Shown piece after piece: positions 16,455 through 24,941 of a stretch of 64,000 nucleotides of DNA. The DNA comes from JAJPJE01 sp963724985. Lineage in GTDB: Bacteria; Acidobacteriota; Terriglobia; Terriglobales; Acidobacteriaceae. The translations under genes were made by a program, and so were the position numbers. The stretch's first letter is position 1. Every line of letters begins with the position of its first letter. Where the stretch lies: positions 186,001 to 250,000 of the forward strand of contig CAVRWV010000008.1 in the NCBI GenBank assembly GCA_963724985.1, written 5' to 3'. The notes under the pieces are model-generated. The model saw only the letters and a list, made by a program, of their open reading frames with translations, made no database searches and was not told the DNA's origin.

Positions 16455-17653
16455 CACGGAATCTCAACGGGTGGCCAGATGGCCTGTACCACTACGATTC
16501 ATCCAGGCATATGGCGGAACAACGCGGGCGCGGAGATTTTGAACTGACGCTGGCGGGCTGCTCTGTCCCCATTGTGTTTGTCCTCTCCAGTATTGCCTGG
16601 CGTGAAGCGTGGAAATATAGCGAACGAGCCTATCGATACTGCCTGCACGACATCGGGCACGCCTGGCAAGCGCTGACGCTCGCCGCTCGTTCACTCGGCT
16701 GCGAAAGCTTTGCGACTGGACATTTCTCCGACGATGACGTGGCGCAACTGTGTCGCCTGAACAACGATGAGTGGCCAATGCTCGTTCTTAGCCTGCATGG
16801 CAAGTCCATTCCAGTGCGCAAGGCAGAAGCCTGCGAGACAGTTTGGTTCGGCGGGCAGGCGAACCAGCTTTCGAAGGAAACCGTCTCTCACCCATTGATT
16901 GACAGTATTCACGCGGCCACGAAATTGAGCAGCATAGAGTGCAGCAGTATCTCCGTCGGTGATCCAGCCCCGATTGGCTTTGGAGAGATTAGGCTCCCCA
17001 CTTCAGCTTCATCCACTCGCAGCTTTGGCGAAGTTGCCCGAATGCGACGTTCCGCTCTCGACTTCCGTGGCGGAATGCAATCGATGTCCTTGGCGCAACT
17101 CTCGACCATCCTTGCTGTCACCGCCCAGCCATTATTTGCCGATTTCGCCGGCACACGCTTCGTCCAGCTCTATCTTTACGCGCATCGTGTCGATGGACTG
17201 CAACCGGGCGTGTACCGGTTCTGGCAGGATCGCTCCGAGTTGGAGCAGATTGGCCGTGGCGATCAGCGCGTCGCAGCCGCGGGTCTAAGTCTCGGGCAAA
17301 ACCTCGCGGGTAACGCGTGCATTGCCTTTTCGATGATCGGCGATCTCGACCGAGCCGTCCGTACCTATGGCGACCGCGGCTATCGCTATGTGCATTTCGA
17401 AGCAGGCGCCGTCGGCCAACGAATGTATCTCGCGGCGGAAGCGCTCGGGCTGGGGGCGACGGGCATCGGCGCGTTCTACGATGATCAGGTGCATTATTAT
17501 CTCAACCTGACGCCCGAGCAACGGCGGCAAAAGCAAGGCCCCTCACTTCTTCGGAGCTTTAGCAGCGGAACCTGGCTGTTTGTGCCCGGCAGTGGGTTGT
17601 CGAAAGCCGTTTTTAGCACCGCCGAACGCTGCATCGCTTGCATTGTCAGTTGA
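16451..17653 (+). CDS. SagB/ThcOx-type nitroreductase-like protein, main part
   Basis: 400 residues. Two nitroreductase-like halves are visible: residues about 1-170 (YRYCLHDIGHAWQALTLAAR, LGCESFATGHF) and about 190-390 (RRSALDFRGGMQSMSLAQLS, LYLYAHRVDGLQPGVYRF, YVHFEAGAVGQRMYLAAEAL, GATGIGAFYDDQVHYYL). FMN-dependent oxidoreductase; in SagB proteins such domains oxidise azolines in peptide natural products, but no azole cyclase gene is nearby. It starts by a GTGA overlap with the preceding fragment, so coupled translation or frameshift is possible. Confidence 0.75.
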   Translation: MTRNLNGWPDGLYHYDSSRHMAEQRGRGDFELTLAGCSVPIVFVLSSIAWREAWKYSERAYRYCLHDIGHAWQALTLAARSLGCESFATGHFSDDDVAQLCRLNNDEWPMLVLSLHGKSIPVRKAEACETVWFGGQANQLSKETVSHPLIDSIHAATKLSSIECSSISVGDPAPIGFGEIRLPTSASSTRSFGEVARMRRSALDFRGGMQSMSLAQLSTILAVTAQPLFADFAGTRFVQLYLYAHRVDGLQPGVYRFWQDRSELEQIGRGDQRVAAAGLSLGQNLAGNACIAFSMIGDLDRAVRTYGDRGYRYVHFEAGAVGQRMYLAAEALGLGATGIGAFYDDQVHYYLNLTPEQRRQKQGPSLLRSFSSGTWLFVPGSGLSKAVFSTAERCIACIVS

Positions 17654-17801
17654 CCGTTCTTCAGAAACCCTTTTCTTTGACGCTCGAACCCCCTCCTCTT
17701 CGTTCGCGCTGGCGCGTCCTGTTATCTGCCGATTTTCACCTGTGTCTGCCATGATCTAAGTGTCTCCCTTCAACTGGGTCCGATTGCACCTCTGCGGCGA
17801 G

Positions 17802-18665
17802 TTACTTCTCTGCACGAGCGGTTTCGAGGGGTGGAGTCGATCGGAGCGCCGGCAAGCTCGTTACCGTGGTGGCGCCCGTAATCTCGTAATCGTTGTAGTC
17901 GATAGTCAGTTCTGCGCGGCCACCAAGCCGGATCGTGGAGATGCTACGGTTGCGTGCGGGAAGCCAGAAATCGCCTACCTTCATATACACCTGTTCGATC
18001 TCGCTATTCTTGGTCCAGAAGGAAGGGTTCTTTGCTGGTTCTGCCTCTAATCGGGTTACAGCAAAGTCTTCCCCATTTACCCAAATTTGTCCCCGGTACA
18101 GAAACTTATCATTGGTTCTAGGTTCCACCTTCAGGACGTAGGTCGAACCATTAGGCGTGCGATCGTATGCAACGAGGGTGAACACATAATTATCTCCGTT
18201 CAAGGCGGAGCGGCGCTGGATCTCCGCATCCAGTGCTTCCTTTTCTGCCTCAAGCAACTTCTTGAACACCTTATCGATGATCAGTTTGGACCCGGTCGCC
18301 GATTGAATGCTGAATTCTTTTCTCCCCGGCGACAGGTACTTTACGGCCACAATCATTTCGGCACTACGCGTACCTGGAAATCCTTGATATTCAACCCGAT
18401 AGATTCTGGTGCCCTGAAACGCGTGAAGTGTTTGACCACGATGGATATTCATCCGGACAAGGTTCTGCACCACTTGCTCTGCGGTGAGCGGTGCGGAATC
18501 AGAAATGAGCGCAGTATCGGATGGCTGAGCGCTTGCCGGATACCACAGTGCTGTCAGGACAAGGAGCGATAGAAGGGCAAACTCAGGACGGAGATGAATG
18601 ATGCTCCTTACGGGACTGATCGTTCGAGGATTTGTTTCGTGATATTTCATTGACGAAGCCTTCAT
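17802..18665 (-). CDS. Outer-membrane lipoprotein-sorting-like protein
   Basis: 287 residues. The N-terminal signal peptide is preceded by a long charged stretch (hydrophobic FALLSLLVLTALWYPASA at about 30-47). The body is a LolA-like beta-sheet: EYQGFPGTRSAEMIVAVKYL, NYVFTLVAYDRTPNGSTYVL, RGQIWVNGEDFAVTRLEAEP, and VYMKVGDFWLPARNRS. Same family as the partial gene at 1-456. It starts immediately after the stop of 18666-18998, so the two form an operon read from site 8. Confidence 0.75.
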   Translation of the reverse strand: MKASSMKYHETNPRTISPVRSIIHLRPEFALLSLLVLTALWYPASAQPSDTALISDSAPLTAEQVVQNLVRMNIHRGQTLHAFQGTRIYRVEYQGFPGTRSAEMIVAVKYLSPGRKEFSIQSATGSKLIIDKVFKKLLEAEKEALDAEIQRRSALNGDNYVFTLVAYDRTPNGSTYVLKVEPRTNDKFLYRGQIWVNGEDFAVTRLEAEPAKNPSFWTKNSEIEQVYMKVGDFWLPARNRSISTIRLGGRAELTIDYNDYEITGATTVTSLPALRSTPPLETARAEK

Positions 18666-18998
18666 TCAATGGCGATGTTTCGTAAAAGCAAAAGCATCCA
18701 CAGAGCGCCGCTTTTTCAGCACTTCCAGTGAAACGATAAACAAGACGAAGGTAACCGCATTCGCAACCACCGTTCCTGTGAGTGGAATCGCGAATACAAC
18801 GATGAGCCCAAATACCCCACTGAAAGCCAGGAATACAGGAATTAAGAGGGATCGATTTTCTATATTCGAACAGACAAGGACCACGATACCAACCGTCCAC
18901 ACCGCGAGCAGAACCGCGGCGCAATAGCCACCCGTACACCAGGACAGGCTGCCGAGAAGAGTCGCATCCTCGATCGATGTGAAGAGCGTCGTGAGCAT
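18666..18998 (-). CDS. Small multi-span membrane protein
   Basis: 110 residues from ATG 18998 (MLTTLFTSIEDATLLGSLSW). Three or four hydrophobic spans (AAVLLAVWTVGIVVLVC, LIPVFLAFSGVFGLIVVFAI, VANAVTFVLFIVSLEVL). No family recognised. First gene of a two-gene unit with the LolA-like protein; site 8 lies about 100 bases upstream. Confidence 0.6.
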   Translation of the reverse strand: MLTTLFTSIEDATLLGSLSWCTGGYCAAVLLAVWTVGIVVLVCSNIENRSLLIPVFLAFSGVFGLIVVFAIPLTGTVVANAVTFVLFIVSLEVLKKRRSVDAFAFTKHRH

Positions 18999-19071
18999 TG
19001 GGGGCCTCACTTGATGGGCGCGCCCGCAAGCCCACGCGTCTGACAGCTTGCGGCAAAACCGTGACAGATCA

Positions 19072-19114
19072 AGTATCAGATTGTTCGCTCTCGAATACTG
19101 GTCACAATTGCTCA
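19072..19114 (-). promoter_or_regulatory. Crp/Fnr-type palindrome with -10 (site 8)
   Basis: Minus strand TGAGCAATTGTGACCA (19114-19099) and GATACT (19077-19072), spacing 22. It drives 18998-17802. Confidence 0.6.
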
Positions 19115-19330
19115 CGGCCACAAGTCAACAGGTCTTTTTTCAATTGCTGGTATCCCGCTCGGCCTGTCCTACCCCAAAAAAACTTGCAGCACCCCGTGAA
19201 GTTCATCCGATTCGCGCGTGGGCGGTCAGCCCGGCCCAGCGAAAAACAGCCGCTTGGGGCTGCACAGGGCACTGCTTACATTCCTGCTCCACAAGTAAGG
19301 ACTTACACGCAGTATTCACGAACATCAACG

Positions 19331-19373
19331 TGAGCCCTATTGCTCAGAAGTCTTTATTTCGGCTTAGTAACGT
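19331..19373 (+). promoter_or_regulatory. Crp/Fnr-type palindrome with -10 (site 9)
   Basis: TGAGCCCTATTGCTCA (19331-19346) and TAACGT (19368-19373), spacing 22. It drives the gene at 19434. Sites 8 and 9 are the only structures seen in the gap 18999-19433. Confidence 0.65.
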
Positions 19374-19433
19374 GGGACGTGACACGTTCGAGGGTGCAAC
19401 GTGTAGTCCAGCGACATTCTCGAGGAGGTTGGA

Positions 19434-19670
19434 ATGCACACTTTCAAAAGCTCGGTCAAGATGCCGCCGTACCCGCAACAGCGCGAGAACTTCTACCGTC
19501 GACTCGGTGGTTTCTTTCGCGAGTGCTGGCATAGGATGGGGGTTATGCATGCCGAGTTCAAGCGTGGAGAGTTGTGCGATAGCGCTCTCGCCCCTGAAGG
19601 TGTGGAGAGCGACGCTACGGCTGACCAGGTCGAGTCAGGAATGATAAGCACGAATACTTCGGCAAGATGA
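19434..19670 (+). CDS. Small hypothetical protein
   Basis: 78 residues with a strong ribosome binding site (GAGGAGG) and palindromic promoter site 9 upstream. Composition is mixed with aromatic residues (ENFYRRLGGFFRECWHRMGV). No family recognised; the regulatory context is the main support for it. Confidence 0.5.
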   Translation: MHTFKSSVKMPPYPQQRENFYRRLGGFFRECWHRMGVMHAEFKRGELCDSALAPEGVESDATADQVESGMISTNTSAR

Positions 19671-19875
19671 CTTTAAGAGCCAACAATCATAGAGCCAACA
19701 GATCGTCTTCGCTCCCCCGTGCCCTTCGGCTGGATGCCGGTGCACTGATTTACAAAACGATCAATTCTGATCAGTTTTCAGAAACTCAAAGTTGGATACT
19801 GGCCATTGACAAGTTTCTGCTACAGGTCTTGGGGACAAACTCGATTTGTGAACGTTTTGGTGCAGGGAGGCTTTA

Positions 19876-20454
19876 ATGAATCTACATCTGCTGGATCCGA
19901 AGTTGATCGTGCTTGCCGTCGTAGTGATTCTGATCATCGCTGGGCTTGCTTGGCTGTACGCGCGAAAACGCAGGAGTGCGACCGCAGAGATGCGGCAAAG
20001 ATTTGGGCCGGAGTATGAACGCGCAGTACGGGAGCATGGGTCTGCTCGAAAGGCGGAATTGAAGCTAGCGGATCGCGAGAAGCGGGTTGAAAAGCTCAAC
20101 ATTCGCGATCTTGATCCGATCGAACACGAACGTTTTTCGAAACAGTGGGAGTCCGTGCAGTCTCGCTTTGTCGACTCCCCTAAGGGAGCAGTCGCAGAAG
20201 CTGATGACCTAGTGTCTTCTTTAATGAAGACTCGTGGCTATCCTATATCCGACTTCAATCAACGTGCGGCCGACATCTCGGTCGACCATCCTCGAGTGGT
20301 GGAGAATTATCGTTCTGCTCATGAGATTGCCCTGCGGGTTGGAAAAGCCGAAGCAACTACGGAAGACCTGAGAACGGCGATGATTCACTACCGTTCTCTA
20401 TTTGAGGAACTAGTGCAGCTACCAACGACTGTCCCAGGGAAAGAGGCAGCGTAA
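19876..20454 (+). CDS. Membrane-anchored helical protein
   Basis: 192 residues: one N-terminal transmembrane helix (LIVLAVVVILIIAGLAWLYA), then a cytoplasmic helical domain (DPIEHERFSKQWESVQSRFV, VAEADDLVSSLMKTRGYPI, DLRTAMIHYRSLFEELV). The soluble domain is paralogous to the next protein. Ribosome binding site GGGAGG lies before ATG. The two genes overlap TAATG and are surely co-transcribed. No named function. Confidence 0.7.
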   Translation: MNLHLLDPKLIVLAVVVILIIAGLAWLYARKRRSATAEMRQRFGPEYERAVREHGSARKAELKLADREKRVEKLNIRDLDPIEHERFSKQWESVQSRFVDSPKGAVAEADDLVSSLMKTRGYPISDFNQRAADISVDHPRVVENYRSAHEIALRVGKAEATTEDLRTAMIHYRSLFEELVQLPTTVPGKEAA

Positions 20455-20867
20455 TGGCTGCACCGAAGGCAAAAAAAGGGAGGCTCACCGACGCCGACCT
20501 GGCGAGCTTCGGTATCTCGCCAAAGCAGCCCGACGGACCCCAGGTGATGGAAGTCCAAGAACCGGAAACTCGAGGTCGTGCGGCTACAGTCTTAGAGCCC
20601 AGGCCCTTGTTTTCTGAACTGGAGATGCGCGACTTCAGATCGCAGTGGAGCAACCTACAGATTGGTTTCGTGGACGAGCCGCGCCGGACAGTCGAAGACG
20701 CAGACAAGCTGGTAGCCGTGGTAATGCAGCGCCTCACGAAAGTTTTTACTGACGAGCGATCGAGCTTGGAAAAGCAGTGGGATCGCGGCGACAGCGTTTC
20801 TACTGAGGACCTGCGGGTGACGCTACAACGCTATCGGTCTTTTCTCGACAGACTACTGGAACTATAG
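20454..20867 (+). CDS. Soluble paralogue of the preceding protein
   Basis: 137 residues. After a Lys/Pro-rich start it repeats the pattern of the upstream gene: EMRDFRSQWSNLQIGFVDEP matches ERFSKQWESVQSRFVDSP, and DLRVTLQRYRSFLDRLLEL matches DLRTAMIHYRSLFEELVQL. It lacks a membrane span, so it may pair with the anchored protein. The start overlaps the upstream stop (TAATG). Confidence 0.65.
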   Translation: MAAPKAKKGRLTDADLASFGISPKQPDGPQVMEVQEPETRGRAATVLEPRPLFSELEMRDFRSQWSNLQIGFVDEPRRTVEDADKLVAVVMQRLTKVFTDERSSLEKQWDRGDSVSTEDLRVTLQRYRSFLDRLLEL

Positions 20868-21173
20868 CGACGAGCAGCGATAGCCGTGTCATCTCGAGAT
20901 CGTCGAGACTCAATCCACACGGAATCGCTCGTCTGCCTGGTACCTCTCTTCTCTTCGGTGTGCTGTTCCACCCAACGTGAGCGATTGTGCACAGACAGTC
21001 AAATCGACACCAGATAGAGTTTGTACTGTTGTTCCACTCGGATGCTCCAGGTTCCCATGCCGGAACTCAACCGGTGCACAAAGCTCGCGGGTTTTTGTGT
21101 AAGGACCGATAGCAAGATCAAATCCCAAGTGAAACCTCAGATCGCCACAGGGCGAGAATCTCAGGAGGATTCC
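20868..21173. other. Intergenic, no gene seen
   Basis: 306 bases between the paralogous pair and the Pro/Ala-rich protein. No palindrome of the 16-bp type, no strong hairpin and no convincing ORF. Confidence 0.5.
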
Positions 21174-21998
21174 GTGAAAAAAGTATTTCTATCGATGGCT
21201 GTGTGGGCCCTGTTGGTTATGTTGGGATTTGCGCAGGCACCCGCTCCAACAGCCAGCCCAACTTCGCCGACCGCGAGCCCGTCTTCGCCGACGGCTAGCA
21301 CACCCGGGCCCGACCCGACCGCACCTACTACCGTGACTCCGCCTTCGCCGACAGTCAGCGCACCCGCAGACGCGGCACCCGCTCCGACGGTCAGTCCATC
21401 TTCAGCGCCGGCCACCGCGCCAGCAGACGCTGCGCCACCCGCTCCCACAGTCAGTCCATCTTCAGCGCCGGTCAGCGCACCCGCAGATGCGGTACCCGCT
21501 CCCACAGTCAGCCCATCTTCAGCGCCGGTCAGCGCACCCGAAGATGCTGTGGCGCCAACCGTAACGGTCAGCCCAACTTCGCCGACCGCGAGCGCTCCCA
21601 CTGGCAAGGTGGCGCGACAGTCAGGCCACTCTCGAAGTCTCTCAGCAACACAGCCTTCCGACGCCACCGCGCCGGCTGCGACGGTAAGCCCCTCCGCGGA
21701 GACTGTCAGCCCGCCGGCTACGGACGCAGCAACGCCGACTGCGACAGCCAGCCCTTCTTCGGACACTGGCAGCACACCTGTTGCAGCCGCCGCTACACAA
21801 ACCGTGACTCATAGGCGTGCGTCTCTGCCCCTCTTGGTTTCGTTTTGCGTGCTGGTAATCGTCTTAGGAACGCTGTTCCCATTACTTGCCAGATGGAGAA
21901 AACGGAAAATATTGGAGCGGACCGGAACACCAAATCTCTCTTTCTTGAATGAGGTGAGCCCCGAACTAGATAAGCCGGAACCAAGCAAAGTTGCCTAA
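21174..21998 (+). CDS. Pro/Ala/Ser/Thr-rich secreted protein with C-terminal anchor
   Basis: 274 residues from GTG 21174, chosen for AGGAGG just upstream. Signal peptide at 1-20 (VFLSMAVWALLVMLGFAQA). Residues about 21-205 are a stalk of TASPTSP/APTVSPSSAP repeats. A C-terminal transmembrane helix (LPLLVSFCVLVIVLGTLFPL) is followed by a basic tail (RWRKRK). It resembles a wall-spanning, possibly O-glycosylated stalk with a free periplasmic or surface domain. There is no LPXTG or PEP-CTERM signal. Confidence 0.7.
   Translation: MKKVFLSMAVWALLVMLGFAQAPAPTASPTSPTASPSSPTASTPGPDPTAPTTVTPPSPTVSAPADAAPAPTVSPSSAPATAPADAAPPAPTVSPSSAPVSAPADAVPAPTVSPSSAPVSAPEDAVAPTVTVSPTSPTASAPTGKVARQSGHSRSLSATQPSDATAPAATVSPSAETVSPPATDAATPTATASPSSDTGSTPVAAAATQTVTHRRASLPLLVSFCVLVIVLGTLFPLLARWRKRKILERTGTPNLSFLNEVSPELDKPEPSKVA
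21344..21550 (+). repeat. Tandem ~57-bp repeats inside the stalk gene
   Basis: Three to four imperfect copies with a period near 57 bases, encoding ADAxPAPTVSPSSAPVSAP units. They are close enough at the DNA level for slippage or recombination to change copy number. Confidence 0.7.
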
Positions 21999-22033
21999 GC
22001 TAGAGTGAGAGTAATCCGTAGAAGCGTGACACG

Positions 22034-22318
22034 TCAGGACCGAGTGACCGGGAGTGCGGAGCTGACTCCGCACTCTGGTCCTAAAGGCTCAGCCCGATAC
22101 TCGAGCGGATTTGTTAGTTCGATGTTGAAGGGCTCGAGTGGGAAAATCAACAAACTCAAATAAGCGCGTTCGGCCTCACCGCCTGTGCTCGACACAGTGA
22201 GCAAAATTGACCATACAAGACATCCCGCCAGCGCTAGAGTTCCTATCCACAACGCTACCGCGCTAGGCGTCTTTGGCCGTCGCGGCTGAGAGGCCCAGCC
22301 CTCCAGTAAAGGCGGCAC
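22034..22318 (-). CDS. Possible small membrane protein
   Basis: 94 residues with one clear hydrophobic span (ALWIGTLALAGCLVWSILLT) and a second weaker one. GTG start without a clear ribosome binding site. No family recognised. Divergent from the LssY-C gene. Confidence 0.4.
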   Translation of the reverse strand: MPPLLEGWASQPRRPKTPSAVALWIGTLALAGCLVWSILLTVSSTGGEAERAYLSLLIFPLEPFNIELTNPLEYRAEPLGPECGVSSALPVTRS

Positions 22319-22321
22319 TGA

Positions 22322-23596
22322 TTGCTGAGCGCGCGACTTTGCAAAATCCCGGCCTACCTCCTGCTCACCATATTTCTCTTGTCATGTGTTTCGGCGGAGG
22401 AGGTGAGTGCGAATCCAGCCACGCTAATCATTCCAGACGGCACTCCCATCGAGCTTCGACTTGCCAAGACCGTTTCCTCTGCCCAAGCGCGGGTTGGAGA
22501 CCGCTTGGCTTTTATCGTGGTGAGAGACGTAAACCTCGGAGGCTTCGCGGTGGTACAAGCCGGAGCCGCAGCGCGCGGCTCCATCACAGGAGTCAAGCGC
22601 AGGCGCCTGCTCGGAATCGGCGGCCAAGTATCCCTGAGACTTGATTCCGTAGAGGCGGCCAATGGCGACCGGGTGCGGTTGCGTGCAAGCAAGGAAATAA
22701 AGGGGAGCTCGCGTACCAAGCTCATGGTTGGAGGAATGATCGCAACGAGCCTGATCTTTCTGCCAGCGACACCAGTTTTTCTGCTCATGCCTGGCCACAA
22801 CACCACTGTCATTAAGAGTACGGAAATCGCCGCGCAAATCGACGGCGCGACGCCGGTTCCATCGGCAGGTCTACCACGTTCGCGAGAGAGTTCTTCTGAG
22901 CTGGGCGAGATGATGGATTATCTGCCGCCACGCGTCTTCAACGGAGGAGGTCGCGAGGGCGACATGTTGAACCTGGTATTTGTCGCCACGCCAGAAGACT
23001 TGCAGGAAGCCTTTGAGGGCGCAGGGTGGGTGAAGACCGATAAGTGGAAGCCAGCATTCGTTTGGCACCTGATGCGGCGTCGAACGAACGACACGAGGCT
23101 GCCAATGGCCAGGTTTTACCTGTTCGGGAGAGTGCAAGACTACTCGTATGCTCTACCCGATCCGGATGCGATCGTCTCGCGTCGTCATCATCTTCGAATC
23201 TGGAAAACCGATTACACGCTCAATGGGACGCCTATCTGGGCGGGGGCCGCGACACATGACGTTGCGATTGAAGTCGCGAAAAGAGGGCGTTTGATCGACC
23301 ACTTGATCGACCCCCATGTGGATGCAGAGCGCGATTTCATTGGGGCAAGCTTAACGAAAACCTTAGCAGTGAGCCGCCATGAGTATTTGCATTGTGTTGC
23401 TCCAGTTTTCCAGGCGCAAACTGCATCCGGCGAGGCCTACTACTCGGACAGCAGAATTCTTCTCCTTGATCTCCAGAAGGTCACTCCGAACAATAACGAC
23501 ATCGCCGCCCAATCGTCCGTCTTGATCCCGGCGACCTCTCTACCTACCGCAGTCCAAGCGGAATCTTTCCAGAGCAACCTGGCGTTGCCCCGTTGA
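22322..23596 (+). CDS. LssY C-terminal domain protein
   Basis: 424 residues from TTG 22322. An N-terminal lipoprotein-like signal (YLLLTIFLLSCVSAEE) may place a lipidated Cys near residue 22. Residues about 35-160 form a beta-domain (GTPIELRLAKTVSSAQARVG). Residues about 205-390 are the LssY-C domain: GDMLNLVFVATPEDLQEAF, KPAFVWHLMRRRTNDTRLPM, FYLFGRVQDYSYALPDP, RRHHLRIWKTDY and WAGAATHDVAIEVAKRG. In E. coli-type proteins the domain follows a PAP2/LssY membrane part; here it is free. The role is unknown, probably envelope lipid related. Confidence 0.82.
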   Translation: MLSARLCKIPAYLLLTIFLLSCVSAEEVSANPATLIIPDGTPIELRLAKTVSSAQARVGDRLAFIVVRDVNLGGFAVVQAGAAARGSITGVKRRRLLGIGGQVSLRLDSVEAANGDRVRLRASKEIKGSSRTKLMVGGMIATSLIFLPATPVFLLMPGHNTTVIKSTEIAAQIDGATPVPSAGLPRSRESSSELGEMMDYLPPRVFNGGGREGDMLNLVFVATPEDLQEAFEGAGWVKTDKWKPAFVWHLMRRRTNDTRLPMARFYLFGRVQDYSYALPDPDAIVSRRHHLRIWKTDYTLNGTPIWAGAATHDVAIEVAKRGRLIDHLIDPHVDAERDFIGASLTKTLAVSRHEYLHCVAPVFQAQTASGEAYYSDSRILLLDLQKVTPNNNDIAAQSSVLIPATSLPTAVQAESFQSNLALPR

Positions 23597-23689
23597 GTAG
23601 CCTCGTCGCAGCTTTCAGGATTGATCGCAGAATTATTTCGCGCTCTTGTCGAGCCACTAACAGACTGAGGTGCCAGCCGCCTTGCTCGT

Positions 23690-23801
23690 TTGACAAACTG
23701 ATGGATTGAGCCTAGCGTCGTAGATGAGCGGTTACCTCTTCTCACTCTTTCAGACCCTCTGAACTAAGTCTCAGTTTATCTGAAGTTCCTTCCATCTTAG
23801 C
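23690..23801 (+). promoter_or_regulatory. Promoter plus conserved leader, copy B
   Basis: TTGACA (23690-23695), 17-base spacer, TAGCGT (23713-23718), then the leader with TCAGA-CCC-TCTGA and CTAAG ... CTTAG. It drives the gene at 23826. Confidence 0.65.
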
Positions 23802-23825
23802 CAACCACAACCCAGGAGGTTGCCT

Positions 23826-24146
23826 ATGTTTGCACGTACTGTATCTATGCACCTGAAGCCCAATTCACGCACAGAGTTTACGCAACTGTTGGAGAGCAAC
23901 GTCATCCCGACGCTTCGTAAACAGAAAGGCTTCCAGGACGAGATTACGTTGGTTGGGTCCGACGGAACGAAAGTGACTGCAATTAGTTTATGGGACTCGA
24001 AAGGGGATGCGGAAACTTACAACCGCGCGGCGTACCCGGAAGTTCTGAAGGCTCTGATGAAAGTCGTCGAAGGCACGCCCGAGATTCGAACCTCTGACGT
24101 CGCTAATTCGACTTTCCATAAAATTGCCGCTCGCGTAGCCGCCTAG
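23826..24146 (+). CDS. Antibiotic biosynthesis monooxygenase (ABM)-like protein
   Basis: 106 residues with ribosome binding site CAGGAGG. Dimeric alpha/beta-barrel pattern: MFARTVSMHLKPNSRTEFTQ, NVIPTLRKQKGFQDEITLVG, AISLWDSKGDAETYNRAAYP. Such proteins are small monooxygenases or stress sensors; no catalytic residue is diagnostic. It stands behind promoter/leader copy B. Confidence 0.75.
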   Translation: MFARTVSMHLKPNSRTEFTQLLESNVIPTLRKQKGFQDEITLVGSDGTKVTAISLWDSKGDAETYNRAAYPEVLKALMKVVEGTPEIRTSDVANSTFHKIAARVAA

Positions 24147-24241
24147 ACTTAGGTGAGCCCCAAACCCTGAAGGGAGGACGCTGACTTGCCCTCCCTTTGT
24201 TTTCACTAACAGCTACGTCATCAGCAGAATCGAGTCCTCCG

Positions 24242-24604
24242 ATGCTTACGACAATTGTGAAATGCGTTTCCGTTGGGACATTGCTCGCACTCTTAGCCCT
24301 TTTGTGGCGCGCGCCTTCGGATTACTGGTCATTCTTGGCAGCATTCGTGGTTTTCGCGGGCGCACTCGTGGTTTTGGTGCAGGCGGTTCACGCACGCAAA
24401 TATTTTTGGGCGGCCGCATTCTTTTCATTGGGCGTGCTCTTTAACCCGATGCTACCAGTAATGCTTTCTAGAAATATATTCTTATTGCTTGGCCTGAGCA
24501 GTCTGGTCCTATTTACCCTTTCGCTGGCCGCATTGAAACCAGCACACAGGCTGTCCATCGCCTCGATCACGGATCGTCGCGCTCTTAGAAGCGAGTCGTT
24601 ATGA
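24242..24604 (+). CDS. DUF6804-like small membrane protein
   Basis: 120 residues from ATG 24242, with four hydrophobic spans (VSVGTLLALLALLW, SFLAAFVVFAGALVVLVQAV, YFWAAAFFSLGVLFNPMLPV, IFLLLGLSSLVLFTLSLAAL). The FxxxxxLFNPxxPVxLSR motif fits the DUF6804 type. Function unknown. It sits 55 bases before the small coiled paralogue. Confidence 0.6.
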   Translation: MLTTIVKCVSVGTLLALLALLWRAPSDYWSFLAAFVVFAGALVVLVQAVHARKYFWAAAFFSLGVLFNPMLPVMLSRNIFLLLGLSSLVLFTLSLAALKPAHRLSIASITDRRALRSESL

Positions 24605-24658
24605 TCACAGCGCGTAATTGCGAGCGGTGCCCCACGCAAGGTAAGAAATCAGCGCGAC

Positions 24659-24844
24659 GTGCCGTATAACACCATTTTGCAAGAAGTTGATCGCCTGAAA
24701 CAAATGAGTGGACGTCTTGGGTTGCTGGCGAACGAGCATTCCTCCGTGACAGAGGCACTGATGTCTATATCCGCCAGCATTCTGGGTATTGCCACCGTCC
24801 TCGAGGTTTTAGTGATTTCAAGATCAAGCACGCGACCGATCTGA
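24659..24844 (+). CDS. Small coiled protein, paralogue of 14669-14854
   Basis: 61 residues from GTG 24659, same layout as the first copy (ILQEVDRLKQMSGRLGLLAN, then SISASILGIATVLEVLVISR). It has diverged at about 15-20% of positions from copy 1, in contrast to the identical Crp/Fnr gene that follows. Confidence 0.6.
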   Translation: MPYNTILQEVDRLKQMSGRLGLLANEHSSVTEALMSISASILGIATVLEVLVISRSSTRPI

Positions 24845-24941
24845 AAACCGCGCCAGCGCTCTCGAGAGCGGGGTCGTCGTGCCCAAACAGCTGAGGGTGC
24901 TAAGATTTGTCATCATAGTGGCTAAGGCCACTCCCAGTACT

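Noticed and set aside
21161..21775. 204-codon minus-strand ORF
   Set aside because: Shadow of the Pro/Ala/Ser/Thr repeat gene; Gly/Val/Ala repeats only.
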